Positions 34,900-43,789 of a DNA stretch of 64,000 bases are shown here, piece after piece. The stretch's first letter is position 1; the number at the start of each line of letters is the position of its first letter. This stretch comes from JAHJKV01 sp963678135 (GTDB lineage: Bacteria; Desulfobacterota; Desulfovibrionia; Desulfovibrionales; Desulfovibrionaceae), in NCBI GenBank assembly GCA_963678135.1, contig OY782667.1:992001-1056000 (forward strand), read 5' to 3'. Under the pieces are notes generated by a model. The model made no database searches and was not told the origin of the DNA. It was given only the letters and a program-made list of their open reading frames with translations. A program made the position numbers and the translations under genes.

Positions 34900-36713
34900 A
34901 CTTACTGAGGTTTTTACACGCACCCTTGCGAGATTTTATACACCGTTATCATCGCATTAGTTCTGTACGCTGGCTTTTACTGGGTATTCTTGTGGGATTA
35001 TTTTCAGGTTTGGCTGCTGCAGCTTTTTTTGGAGCGATTGAACTGGGAAAATATTGGATACAAACCCTTTTGGCTGGCTTACCGGTATCCGCACCAAAAG
35101 GGGAACATCTTTTCCATGCACAGCCTGAAACTGTAAGGGCATGGGTTATTCCCATAGCAACCACGAGCGTAGCTTTAATAACAGGCTGGCTTGTACAAAA
35201 GTTTATTCCAGAAACAGAACGTGCGGGTACAGATGGCACGGACGCCATGATTAAAAGTTTTCATTATCAAGGCGGAATAATCAAGGCAAAAGCTGTTATT
35301 ATCAAAGGCATGACTTCTGTTGCGACTATTATTTCCGGCGGATCTGCCGGACGTGAAGGCCCAATATCGCAAATAGGTGCAGGGATTGGTTCCTATCTTG
35401 CCAAAAAATTAAACCTTACGGTCAAAGAGCGCAGAATTCTTTTACTCGCAGGAGCAGCCGGAGGGCTTGGAGCTATTTTCAGAGCACCTCTGGGCGGTGC
35501 ACTAACAGCCATAGAAGTCATTTATAAAGAAGACTTTGAAGCAGAGGCTATCCTTCCTTCTGTCCTTTCCTCGGTAGTTGCATATTCCTTGTTCACGTTT
35601 TTTTATGGAACTGATCCTATTTTTGGGATTCCCAATTTTCATTTTAGTGATCCAAGAGAACTTATTTTTTACGCGATCTTAGCCCTTGCCTGTGCACTGA
35701 GTGGCTGGGTCTATGTCAAAAGTTTTTATTTTGTAAAATATTCAGTGTTTTATAAAATAAAAGAGAGGCTAGGCATTATGTGGGCTACTGGAATCGGTGG
35801 CCTGCTCATGGGTTTACTTGGAATGTGGCAACCTGCACTGCTTTCCGGTGGCTATGGTCTTTTAGAACAGTCCATACTTGGGCATACCACCTTGCTCTTT
35901 ATGCTTTTGATTATCTTTGGCAAAATTTTAGCAACCTCACTGACTATTGGAAGCGGAATGTCCGGTGGGATGTTTGCTCCGGCTCTTTTTGTCGGGGGCA
36001 TGAGCGGTGGTTTGGTTGGGAAACTTGCAAACAGTTATTACCCTGATATTGTTACTGAACCAGGTGGCTATGTCCTTGTGGGCATGGCTGCATTTTTTTC
36101 AGGAGTAGCAAATGCTCCGATTGGCCCTTTGATTATGGTCACGGAATTAACTCGCGGTTATGGTTTACTTGCTCCGCTTATGCTGGCCTCGGCTCTTTGT
36201 ATTATCTTGGGGCGTAAATTTTCTCTTTATGAAAATCAGGTAGACAGTAAATTTGATTCCCCAGCGCATACTGTTGATTCCACCATCAACATTTTGGAAG
36301 ACTTAAAGGTAGAAGACTTTTTCCAAGAAAGGAAGGTGGTTACGGTTTGGGAAGGCATGAAGCTCAAGCAATTAACGTCCATTATTGCGGAAACAAATCA
36401 GTTACTATTCCCTGTTCATGCTCAAGATGGTGAGTTTGTTGGCTGCCTTACCCTGTCTCACGCTCGCGAGGTAATGTTTGAATCGCATATGTATGAATTA
36501 ACCCTTGCCCACGATCTTATGACCGAATATGCGTATTTACGGCCAGATTATGACCTGTATTCCGCATTGCTTAAATTCGTTGCCACGGATTATCCACAAT
36601 TACCTGTTGTGGAAGGGGCTAATTCCAAGAATGTCTTAGGACTTATCAATAGAGAAGATGTTTTTAAGGCCTACGCCCAGACCATACACAGCATTCATGA
36701 AGAAAATGAATAG
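34896..36713 (+). CDS. ClC family chloride channel/transporter with CBS domains
   Basis: Voltage-gated-type chloride channel or Cl-/H+ antiporter in the inner membrane, 605 residues. The membrane part (about 25-440) has the ClC selectivity motifs GSAGREGPISQIG near 149-161, including the gating Glu of GxEGP, GGLGAIFRAPLGGAL near 188-202, and GSGMSGGMFAPALFVGG near 350-366. The C-terminus (about 470-600) carries two CBS-type segments (VEDFFQERKVVTVWEGM; AHDLMTEYAYLRPDYDLYSAL). The start is GTG overlapping the ribF stop. Whether it is a channel or an exchanger cannot be decided from sequence alone. Confidence 0.93.
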   Translation: MNLLRFLHAPLRDFIHRYHRISSVRWLLLGILVGLFSGLAAAAFFGAIELGKYWIQTLLAGLPVSAPKGEHLFHAQPETVRAWVIPIATTSVALITGWLVQKFIPETERAGTDGTDAMIKSFHYQGGIIKAKAVIIKGMTSVATIISGGSAGREGPISQIGAGIGSYLAKKLNLTVKERRILLLAGAAGGLGAIFRAPLGGALTAIEVIYKEDFEAEAILPSVLSSVVAYSLFTFFYGTDPIFGIPNFHFSDPRELIFYAILALACALSGWVYVKSFYFVKYSVFYKIKERLGIMWATGIGGLLMGLLGMWQPALLSGGYGLLEQSILGHTTLLFMLLIIFGKILATSLTIGSGMSGGMFAPALFVGGMSGGLVGKLANSYYPDIVTEPGGYVLVGMAAFFSGVANAPIGPLIMVTELTRGYGLLAPLMLASALCIILGRKFSLYENQVDSKFDSPAHTVDSTINILEDLKVEDFFQERKVVTVWEGMKLKQLTSIIAETNQLLFPVHAQDGEFVGCLTLSHAREVMFESHMYELTLAHDLMTEYAYLRPDYDLYSALLKFVATDYPQLPVVEGANSKNVLGLINREDVFKAYAQTIHSIHEENE

Positions 36714-36875
36714 CATGTATAAGAAATACAGCACATAAATCCCTTGTGATAACTCCCTTCTTGGCATCCTGCTCTTTAGCCGTAGATTTGATATGTACTT
36801 CGATTGATTTCTCAGTTTACAATGCACGCGCCTCAAGCTACTTCATGTATCCAGATTTTTTTTTGAGGAGACTCA

Positions 36876-37949
36876 ATGAACTCGGCCTTAGAATCTCATA
36901 TTGCCACAATACAGCCACTTGATCCTTTGCTCAAGATTTCAGGCCAAGCAAGGCTTGATAGCTTAACAAAGCCACTGAACAGCTTGGGGCAATTAGAGAA
37001 AATCGCTTTGCAAGTATACATGATTCAAGGTGGCAGGCTTCCTTCTCCTGATCCGGCTCGTTGCTACACCATTGCCGGCGATCATGGCGTTGTAGCAGAA
37101 GGCATCAGCCTTTTTCCCCAGGAAGTGACGCGCCAAATGGTACAAAATTTTTTGCATGGGGGGGCTGCAATCAATGTATTAACTCGCAGTGCTCAAGCCG
37201 AGATTATGATCGTTGATGCGGGCTGCTGCGGTCAGGAACATGAAGATCATCCGCTACTTATCAAACAAAGAATACGTTCAGGAACCGGAAATATCGCGAT
37301 TGAACCGGCAATGAGCCATGAACAATGCCTTGAAGCAATTTTCTTAGGTATTAAGCTTGCCAAGCAAGCTCATGAAGCAGGTATCAAAACACTACTGACC
37401 GGAGAAATGGGCATTGGTAATACCACAGCATCCACGGCTCTTTTTTGTGCCTTTCTAGGCCTTGATCCATACACAATAAGCGGGCCAGGAACAGGCTTAC
37501 AAGGCGAAAAAATTCAGCATAAAGCCAAAATTATTGCCAAGGCTTTGCACTGCAACAAAGCACATATCATACAAGATAAAGCTCTCCATATTTTGGCTGC
37601 TTTAGGGGGGCTGGAGATAGCTACTTTGGCAGGTTTAATATTAGGGGGAGCAAGCAATAAACAAGTGCTGCTTATTGATGGTTTTATTTCCACTGCTGCC
37701 TATCTCGCAGCGTGGAAACTCTGTCCTCATGTTGCTGAATATTGCATACTTGCTCATGCTTCGGCAGAACCGGGACACATCATGGTTTTGCAAAAACTGG
37801 GCTTGCGACCGCTTCTTGATCTTTCCATGTGCCTTGGTGAAGGCACAGGCTCAGCCCTTGCATTGATGCTTGTGCGTGCAGCCTGCGATACCATGCGTGA
37901 AATGGCGACTTTTTCAGAGGCTCAAATCACAGCAAAAATCTCACCCTGA
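36876..37949 (+). CDS. cobT: Nicotinate-nucleotide--dimethylbenzimidazole phosphoribosyltransferase
   Basis: Activates the lower ligand of cobalamin. The 357 residues show the CobT landmarks: LDSLTKPLNSLGQLE near 27-41, IAGDHGVVAEGISLFPQEVT near 67-86, TGEMGIGNTTASTAL near 172-186, and the catalytic Glu near 322 in CLGEGTGSALAL. GAGGAG lies 7 nt before the ATG. No cobalamin riboswitch is apparent in the 160 bp upstream; that stretch holds a degenerate copy of the dispersed palindrome near 36755-36785. Confidence 0.95.
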   Translation: MNSALESHIATIQPLDPLLKISGQARLDSLTKPLNSLGQLEKIALQVYMIQGGRLPSPDPARCYTIAGDHGVVAEGISLFPQEVTRQMVQNFLHGGAAINVLTRSAQAEIMIVDAGCCGQEHEDHPLLIKQRIRSGTGNIAIEPAMSHEQCLEAIFLGIKLAKQAHEAGIKTLLTGEMGIGNTTASTALFCAFLGLDPYTISGPGTGLQGEKIQHKAKIIAKALHCNKAHIIQDKALHILAALGGLEIATLAGLILGGASNKQVLLIDGFISTAAYLAAWKLCPHVAEYCILAHASAEPGHIMVLQKLGLRPLLDLSMCLGEGTGSALALMLVRAACDTMREMATFSEAQITAKISP

Positions 37950-38021
37950 GGGTACTGAAACGGCTTTTTCGCATAGCTGACCCCCATAACTAAAAAGAGT
38001 TATCTGGTACAGCCCCAATTT

Positions 38022-38573
38022 TTATTCTGTCTTTTTAGCTGGTTTAGAAGCAGGAACAGAACGTGCTTTGCCTTCTATGCGTCCAAGCAATTCATTGGAA
38101 AGCGTCATTATTTTTTGCAGGCTTTGCTTGATACTTTCTTTTTCCGCTTCTTGTTGCCCGAGTCCCTGCATGTTTTGAGCAAAAGGAGAATGCTGAGCTA
38201 GAGTAAGAGCTTGGGACGCTGTTTGTTCAATAAGGAGTATGTTTTGCTGTAGGGAAGAAAGCGCGAGTTCTAGTTTATCCATACGCTCAAGCGCTTGGGC
38301 AAGCCCTTGTTCTACATCTGCAATACGGACAGTTTCGACAGTAGCAGGTGCTTCCAAAGACTCTGTGCTATCAGTCGTATTGTTGCTCGGCTCTGCCATA
38401 GACTTTGCCATGGGCTTTGCTATGGGTTCTGCCACGGGTTCTGTTATGGGCTTTGCCGGTTTTAATTCTGTACTAAATTCTTCTGGTTCTTCAGCATCGC
38501 CGGCTTGCATAGAACAGCCCACAGTCAGGCACAAAGAAAAAGTAAACACAATTAAAATCAATATATTACGCAT
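38022..38573 (-). CDS. Predicted lipoprotein with Pro-rich repeats and coiled coil
   Basis: Family not recognised. The 183-residue product has a lipoprotein signal with lipobox LTVGC (Cys near 20). An acidic then Pro/Ala-rich linker follows with repeated AKPMAK/AEP-type units near 38-62, then a helical, probably coiled-coil, segment near 85-170 (VEQGLAQALERMDKLELAL) and a basic tail. AAGGGG precedes the ATG. It is probably anchored in the outer or inner membrane. It is convergent with cobT. Confidence 0.7.
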   Translation of the reverse strand: MRNILILIVFTFSLCLTVGCSMQAGDAEEPEEFSTELKPAKPITEPVAEPIAKPMAKSMAEPSNNTTDSTESLEAPATVETVRIADVEQGLAQALERMDKLELALSSLQQNILLIEQTASQALTLAQHSPFAQNMQGLGQQEAEKESIKQSLQKIMTLSNELLGRIEGKARSVPASKPAKKTE

Positions 38574-38650
38574 AATGTATCCCCTTCAGCATCTCCCTTA
38601 ATAGGTCACACGCTGTATCTGTATAATCCGTCCCTATTCCAGTAAACCCA

Positions 38651-39115
38651 TTATTCAAAAGTCTCAAGGGTGTATGTGAGTACACTGAGATCACTGGCCA
38701 TTGATTTTTTCATGACCACAGAAAAATTATCCCAGCCCCAACCATATTGTGAACCGATCTGCTTTCCAGTGCCATACAATGCAATGAGTTTTTCCTTGCT
38801 TAAAAAAGCATCTGCTTCCCCACGAAAGATCAGATGCACGGAATAAAGCCGTCCTTGCTTAAAAGCATAGAGTATAGCTTGCACCTCAGCTTGTCCAAAA
38901 TGTAAATCCTCATTGACCCGAGTGTATAAATCAGCATTGGCCTGCACCGCATTTTGCGAGTCTGTAAATGGAATAAAGCCTGAAAGCTCTTCTTTTTTTG
39001 CTCCAAATAAAATGCCACGAAAATCTGTAGGGCAGGCAGCTTGCCCAGCAAAAGGACTTGGCACTAAAGCATAAAAAAACACAATGAGGGGTAAAACGAA
39101 TCGAGCAAAAGACAT
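38651..39115 (-). CDS. Small exported protein of unknown function
   Basis: Family not recognised. From ATG 39115 it has 154 residues, beginning with a signal peptide (SFARFVLPLIVFFYALVPSP, cut near AGQA). The mature domain starts TDFRGILFGAKKEELSGF and ends with alternating strands (GWGWDNFSVVMKKS), a pattern of small periplasmic beta proteins. A longer reading from 39151 is possible, but the signal peptide begins at 39115. No strong RBS is seen. Upstream lies a repeat region. Confidence 0.65.
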   Translation of the reverse strand: MSFARFVLPLIVFFYALVPSPFAGQAACPTDFRGILFGAKKEELSGFIPFTDSQNAVQANADLYTRVNEDLHFGQAEVQAILYAFKQGRLYSVHLIFRGEADAFLSKEKLIALYGTGKQIGSQYGWGWDNFSVVMKKSMASDLSVLTYTLETFE

Positions 39116-39571
39116 AATATTGTGTATAAACAATGGCTCGTAGGTAATCAAGGACTCATGGAAGCAATACAGGCAAGCGTATATTAACTTGTCCGCAGTT
39201 CAGCTACCATTTCTTTCCGTCATTCTCTCCCCCGTCATCCTGCCCCCCTTATCATCCTGCGTTTCCTTCCGTCATTGAAAAGCACAAATTCGCGAAAATT
39301 TAGTTTTGTACAGTATAATAGCACCTCCCCCTTCCGTCACGGAAACGAGTAGTCGCAGGGTGCCCATGCTTTTGCACAGTGTGGAAGTCTCTCCCCCTTC
39401 TTGTCATTCTGCGCGTAAGTCGCAGAATCCAGTTCTTTTTTCTTTTTATCACTGGAAGGCTACAGAGCCAACGTAGGAGTATGAACTGTATTTGTGCTCT
39501 TTTCAAAGCCATGTAAACTGTGTATAAATTTTGTATATTGACAATGTATAGACATAAGATAGGAGTTCACT
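39116..39571 (+). repeat. Intergenic region with dispersed palindromic repeats
   Basis: No gene is supported. Copies or halves of the dispersed palindrome occur near 39226-39285, 39330-39352 and, most completely, near 39400-39435 (gtcattctgcgcgtaagtc followed by gcagaatccag). The last 60 bp carry the upstream element shared with the TPR gene at 40511. Confidence 0.75.
39511..39541 (+). promoter_or_regulatory. 31-bp upstream element, copy 1
   Basis: atgtaaactgtgtataaatt continuing ttgtatattga, about 31 bp upstream of ATG 39572, is repeated almost exactly at 40452-40482, about 28 bp upstream of the TPR gene. The second copy differs at one base (tatcttga). Its conserved distance from two start codons suggests a shared promoter or operator. 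Confidence 0.55.
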
Positions 39572-40363
39572 ATGACAATGTTTACCTCAATAAGCCCTGA
39601 ATGGATAGGAACTTCTGTAGGTTTATTAGGTCTTATTGTTGGTATTTTTACATCTGTGAGAGCAAAACAAAAGGCAAAATTAAGCGCAATGTTATTTCAA
39701 ACGACCGTTTTAAGCCCTCAACACGATAAAATGCCTAAAGAAGTACGTGTTTTTTACAAAGACGAAGAAATAAACCAGTTATTTAAAACAAATATTATTT
39801 TATGGAATGATGGTACAAAAACTGTAGAGGGCAGGTCTATTGTTGCAGACCATCCAATTAGAATGTCCTTTGAAGAGGATTCTACCATTTTGCGTTATCA
39901 AATTGTAAAGGAAACAAGAGATGTAAACAAGGTACGGCTTAACCCTGTTGAGAACGATAATAATGCAATTAATATTGATTTCGATTTTTTGGACACGAAA
40001 GATGGTGTCAATATTGAGATTTTGCATAATAAAAAACATTACCCCATAATAACAGGTGTCATTCGTGGAATGCCTTTAGGAATACAAACGACAAAAAATC
40101 CTTTTAAAGACATATTTTCCAGCCATACTACTTTTTTTGGATTTTCTAGGTTAATAGTTGCTAATGCGTTGGCGTTCTTTATCGGGGCAATATTTATTAC
40201 TTTAGGGGTCTGGAAGACGCATGATAATGGAAGTTATAATTTCGTAAATAATTTTTTGTCGCAGCCATGGTCAATGTGTTTAGTGGGAATAGCTTATATT
40301 AGCATCCCCACCATGTATTTTTTGAAATACCGTAAACGGTATCCTAAGGTACTAGAGAGCTGA
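39572..40363 (+). CDS. Membrane protein of unknown function with a central soluble domain
   Basis: Family not recognised. The 263 residues have one N-terminal membrane helix (about 10-28, WIGTSVGLLGLIVGIFTSV), a beta-rich soluble domain (about 45-180, with FKTNIILWNDGTKTVEG), and two C-terminal helices near 197-217 and 233-250, ending in a basic tail (KYRKRYPKVLES). ATAGGAG precedes the ATG. It shares an upstream 31-bp element with the next gene, so the two may be co-regulated. Confidence 0.7.
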   Translation: MTMFTSISPEWIGTSVGLLGLIVGIFTSVRAKQKAKLSAMLFQTTVLSPQHDKMPKEVRVFYKDEEINQLFKTNIILWNDGTKTVEGRSIVADHPIRMSFEEDSTILRYQIVKETRDVNKVRLNPVENDNNAINIDFDFLDTKDGVNIEILHNKKHYPIITGVIRGMPLGIQTTKNPFKDIFSSHTTFFGFSRLIVANALAFFIGAIFITLGVWKTHDNGSYNFVNNFLSQPWSMCLVGIAYISIPTMYFLKYRKRYPKVLES

Positions 40364-40451
40364 TGGTATTTTTTAAGGAAAAAGTTAGATTTAAGTTTGA
40401 AGTGTGAGGAAGTTTAATAATTTAATAAATATGTGCAGACAAAAATGCCAA

Positions 40452-40482
40452 ATGTAAACTGTGTATAAATTTTGTATCTTGA
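40452..40482 (+). promoter_or_regulatory. 31-bp upstream element, copy 2
   Basis: Nearly identical to 39511-39541, one difference in 31 bp, and placed upstream of the TPR gene. See copy 1. Confidence 0.55.
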
Positions 40483-40510
40483 TTCAAATTTTTTAGACAC
40501 GGAATAAGCC

Positions 40511-41290
40511 ATGACAAGTGAATCCTTACAAAATAATACGGGTGAAATGCTTGGTCTTTTTTCTTTGCAGAAAACAAAAAAGATCGGTAGCGGAACGACA
40601 AGTCGAAAAGTAGAGCAAAGGTTTTATTATTTTGCTTTTAAGCATGACGAGACCCATGTTGCCATCCAAACTATGAGTGATGAACACACTCCGGTAGGGC
40701 CAAAAAAAATTATTTCAAAAGCAGATTTTTTAGAAAAATATTCGCCGGAACAGGAAATGTGCCACAAAAAAGTTCCAGCAGGGCAAGGCGAAGTTGGCAA
40801 AAAAGTAGCTCGTGGGGATAAATTTCGTAAAAACGGCAAAACCTTTACAGCAGAGCTTGAATACAGCAAAGCCTTGGCTTTAGACGATAAAAATGTACGC
40901 GCAAATTTTGGCCTTGGCTTGATATTTATTGCACGCGGTGAAAAAGAAAAAGCGCGTGAAGTTTTTGAGCGCGTGCTTCATATTGATGCAGCCTTTTCTG
41001 AAGACTATAAGCATATTTTTAATGAATTTGGCATGAATTTGCGTAAATCAGGTATGCTTGATGAAGCGATTGCGTATTATAAAAAATCACTTGCACTTTC
41101 TAAGCAAGATGAAAATGTGCATCTTAATTTAGCTCGTGTATATTATGAAAAAGGGAATTTTTCCAAGGCCTTAGAGTATGTACGGGATGCCTTAAAGCTC
41201 AATCCCAAACATGAGGCCGGACAAATCTTTTATAAACACCTTGAAACAAAAGGGAAGCTCTCTGCAAAAAATAAAGAAAGCTCCCTGTAA
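40511..41290 (+). CDS. TPR repeat protein
   Basis: A cytoplasmic-looking protein of 259 residues without signal peptide. Residues 1-95 form an unrecognised N-terminal domain (VEQRFYYFAFKHDETHVAIQ). Residues 97-245 contain about four TPR units with the usual small/aromatic pattern (AELEYSKALALDDKNVRANF, DEAIAYYKKSLALS, NLARVYYEKGNFSKALEYV), giving a peptide-binding scaffold. Partner and role are unknown. It has the same upstream element as the gene before it and ends 18 bp before cbiA. Confidence 0.8.
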   Translation: MTSESLQNNTGEMLGLFSLQKTKKIGSGTTSRKVEQRFYYFAFKHDETHVAIQTMSDEHTPVGPKKIISKADFLEKYSPEQEMCHKKVPAGQGEVGKKVARGDKFRKNGKTFTAELEYSKALALDDKNVRANFGLGLIFIARGEKEKAREVFERVLHIDAAFSEDYKHIFNEFGMNLRKSGMLDEAIAYYKKSLALSKQDENVHLNLARVYYEKGNFSKALEYVRDALKLNPKHEAGQIFYKHLETKGKLSAKNKESSL

Positions 41291-41308
41291 AATCTCCGTA
41301 TAATTCCC

Positions 41309-42736
41309 ATGAACGTGCCACGCTCTTTTTGCATCGCCGGAACCCAGAGCGGATGTGGTAAAACATCTGTTACTTTAGGCCTTTTGGGTGCTTTTGCCCA
41401 AAGAGGCTTGGATGTTCGTCCTTTTAAGGCCGGCCCTGATTTTATTGATCCTGCACATCACTCAAGGGCACTTTTGTTGAGTGGTACAACAAGACTGAGC
41501 CATAACCTTGATACTTGGATGATGCCTCAAGCAGCCGTGAAGCAGCTTTTTTATGAACAGGCACATCATGGCGATGTCGCAGTGCTCGAAGGCGTTATGG
41601 GGCTGTATGATGGTTTTTCTGCCATAGAGGGGATTGGTTCTACAGCGGATTTAGCAAAACTCCTTGGCATTCCTGTTATTTTAGTGGTGGACGCCTCTTC
41701 CATGGCTCGCTCCGCAGCTGCTTTGGTCAAAGGTTTTGTGAGCTTTGATCCTGATGTGCATATTGCTGGCATTATTTTTAATAAGGTGGGCAGTGCTCGG
41801 CACGCTCAGCTTCTTCGTGAGGCAGTGCAATATGCTTTGCCGGCTATTCCTGTGCTAGGAACCTTAGCGCGTACAGAAGCTATAGATCTGCCCTCACGGC
41901 ATTTAGGGCTTATAGCTGGGCATGAAACATCAAAAGCGCGGTATCAGGCTTTGGCAGAGTGGACAAGGAAGCATATAGATTTAGACAAACTTTTAGACTG
42001 TGCATCCTGTGCTCTCCCCCTGCAATGTAAGAAGAAAAAACAAAAAACAGTAGCTTGTGTTCGCATTGCTGTAGCAAGGGATGCAGCTTTTTCTTTTTAT
42101 TATGAAGAAAATTTAAGTTTGCTTCAGGAGTATGGGGCAGAACTTGTCGTTTTTTCTCCGCTAGGGGACAAAGAACTGCCTCAAAATATTCAGGGCATAT
42201 ATCTTGGAGGCGGTTATCCTGAACTGTATGCCGAGCAATTGGAACGCAATAGCGAAATGCGTGCAAGTATTCGCGCTTTTTCACAAAATAATGGTGTTGT
42301 GTATGCTGAATGTGGCGGATTTATGTATCTTTTGGATGCTTTGGAAGCTACTGGAAATACAACATATGCCATGTGTGGGGTATTTAAGGGCACGGTCGTT
42401 TTAGGAGAGCGTTTTTCTGCTTTAGGGTATAGGGAGATTTGCCTCACAAAAAATACTATCCTTGGAACTGCTGGGGATACTGCACGCGGACATGAGTTTC
42501 ATTATTCGTTTTTGAAAAATTCTCTGGATGAACAAAAAGTATATACAGTTTTTGGACGAAATACAGGTTTTGGACGAAATACAGTTCTTGGGCGAAATTC
42601 AGATATTGGACGAAATGCAGAACATTTTCTGGAAGGATATACCGTGCAAAAAACGCTAGGTTCGTATATTCATTTGCATTTTGCCTCTAGGCCTGAACTC
42701 GCTAAAAATTTTGTTATGAGCTGCGCCGAGGTGTGA
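41309..42736 (+). CDS. cbiA: Cobyrinic acid a,c-diamide synthase
   Basis: ATP- and glutamine-dependent amidation of cobyrinate during cobalamin synthesis. The 475 residues have a dethiobiotin-synthetase-like N-terminal domain with P-loop GTQSGCGKTSV near 8-18 and KAGPDFIDPAHH near 42-53, and a class I glutaminase-like C-terminal domain with GGGYPELYAEQL near 298-309 and the nucleophile Cys near 335 in AECGGFMYL. Residues about 415-438 are an in-frame insertion of four 6-residue repeats (FGRNTG type) between GHEFHYSF and EGYTVQKT. No RBS is evident, so translation may be coupled to the gene before it. Confidence 0.93.
   Translation: MNVPRSFCIAGTQSGCGKTSVTLGLLGAFAQRGLDVRPFKAGPDFIDPAHHSRALLLSGTTRLSHNLDTWMMPQAAVKQLFYEQAHHGDVAVLEGVMGLYDGFSAIEGIGSTADLAKLLGIPVILVVDASSMARSAAALVKGFVSFDPDVHIAGIIFNKVGSARHAQLLREAVQYALPAIPVLGTLARTEAIDLPSRHLGLIAGHETSKARYQALAEWTRKHIDLDKLLDCASCALPLQCKKKKQKTVACVRIAVARDAAFSFYYEENLSLLQEYGAELVVFSPLGDKELPQNIQGIYLGGGYPELYAEQLERNSEMRASIRAFSQNNGVVYAECGGFMYLLDALEATGNTTYAMCGVFKGTVVLGERFSALGYREICLTKNTILGTAGDTARGHEFHYSFLKNSLDEQKVYTVFGRNTGFGRNTVLGRNSDIGRNAEHFLEGYTVQKTLGSYIHLHFASRPELAKNFVMSCAEV
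42551..42622 (+). repeat. Four tandem 18-bp in-frame units inside cbiA
   Basis: Units at 42551-42568, 42569-42586, 42587-42604 and 42605-42622 follow tttggacgaaatacaggt with increasing divergence and encode FGRNTG, FGRNTV, LGRNSD and IGRNAE. They lie in a probable surface loop near the C-terminus. Confidence 0.92.
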
Positions 42737-42756
42737 GGCTTTCCATACATAGTTTC

Positions 42757-42795
42757 CGTCATCCTGCGCTTAAGTCGCAGGATCCAGTCTTCTGT
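42757..42795 (+). repeat. Dispersed palindromic repeat, single copy
   Basis: tccgtcatcctgcgcttaag followed by tcgcaggatccagtct: a copy of the palindrome family, just after cbiA, between convergent genes. Confidence 0.85.
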
Positions 42796-42865
42796 CTTGT
42801 ACTGAATACGATTACAAAGCCTATACAATCAAAACATAGGCCTTCAATAGAAAGAGGCTCAATAA

Positions 42866-43420
42866 TCAAAACACAACAGCTTCAAACCAGAAAACATGGG
42901 TGCCGGCAAGGTTGATGACCGAAGGCTCAAGCCCAGCTTTACGACAGGTTTGTGCAATAAATTGTTCCTGATTCCAATTCCAAGCCGTGGCCACTTGTGG
43001 CAGGAGTAGGCCACTTTGAGCACCGCGCTGCACAATAAGCCCATGCCGTCCGACTTCAATAGCGTTTAAGTCATGACATTCTGTAATTGGGCTCAGCACA
43101 GAGATTTCTATCTCTATTTTTTCAAATTCCTCTTGGCTGAGCACTGGAAAGCGAGAATCCTTAAAGGCAGCGGAGCGAGCCATATGCCAAACATTTTTAT
43201 ACAGCTCTTTTTCAACCTGTAAATTGCCTATGCAGCCTCGCAATTTACCGTCCAAAGTAAGGGTAACAAACGCACCTACTTTTTCTTTGAGTTTGCTTGA
43301 CTGTGGCTTTTCGGGTTGAACTTCTTTTCCTGCAAGTGTGCTTGCTATGGACTGTTTTGCGAGTTCTTTGAGCAATGCTTTTTCTTCATCAGAAAGAATA
43401 AAAAAGAAATGGCGAGACAT
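42866..43420 (-). CDS. amrA: AMMECR1 domain protein (AmrA family)
   Basis: The 184 residues carry the AMMECR1 hallmark LRGCIGNLQ near residues 58-66 within LTLDGKLRGCIG, plus ARSAAFKDSRFPVLSQEEF near 84-102 and the C-terminal WNWNQEQFIAQTCRKAGL. In bacteria AmrA is often encoded with MEMO/AmrB and radical SAM partners; neither is next to it here. A role in radical SAM chemistry is inferred for the family and unproven. AGGTT lies close to the ATG on the minus strand. Confidence 0.9.
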   Translation of the reverse strand: MSRHFFFILSDEEKALLKELAKQSIASTLAGKEVQPEKPQSSKLKEKVGAFVTLTLDGKLRGCIGNLQVEKELYKNVWHMARSAAFKDSRFPVLSQEEFEKIEIEISVLSPITECHDLNAIEVGRHGLIVQRGAQSGLLLPQVATAWNWNQEQFIAQTCRKAGLEPSVINLAGTHVFWFEAVVF

Positions 43421-43789
43421 GTAACCTCCAAGTCTTATCTAGTTTTTATTGTTGTATTATTTTATGGTATTGTAGTTTTATTGTTTTATTGTTTTGTTAT
43501 TTTATTATTTTATTGCAAGCATTTGTATTTTTATTTTTACCCGAAAGTTGCAAGCCTTATACGGTTTTACTTTATATGCTTAAAAATATCACTGCAAATC
43601 AGGCCTTTTGTAGTTTTGTTGGAGCTTGGTGTTTTTATCTTAGTAATTATTGCAATAGCTACTGTACTGGGCGTATGTGATTTTTTTTGTTGTTGTTTCA
43701 TGAGCAGAGTGTTCACGTTTTTTGTGGTTTTGTTGTGGTTTGGAATGCTTATATCAACAGTCATCATAGCCTTTTGCGCCTCGCGTACA
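43421..43789. other. T-rich low-complexity spacer without a supported gene
   Basis: From about 43440 to 43520 the plus strand is dominated by ttttattg-type units, and 43680-43745 is again T-rich with ttgttgtttc. Overlapping hydrophobic frames arise from this composition. It separates the minus-strand purN and amrA genes and probably contains the amrA promoter. Confidence 0.6.

Noticed and set aside
36714..36875. Possible cobalamin riboswitch before cobT, and likewise before cbiA
   Set aside because: I see no B12-box-like conserved core, and the available space is small or occupied by other sequence.
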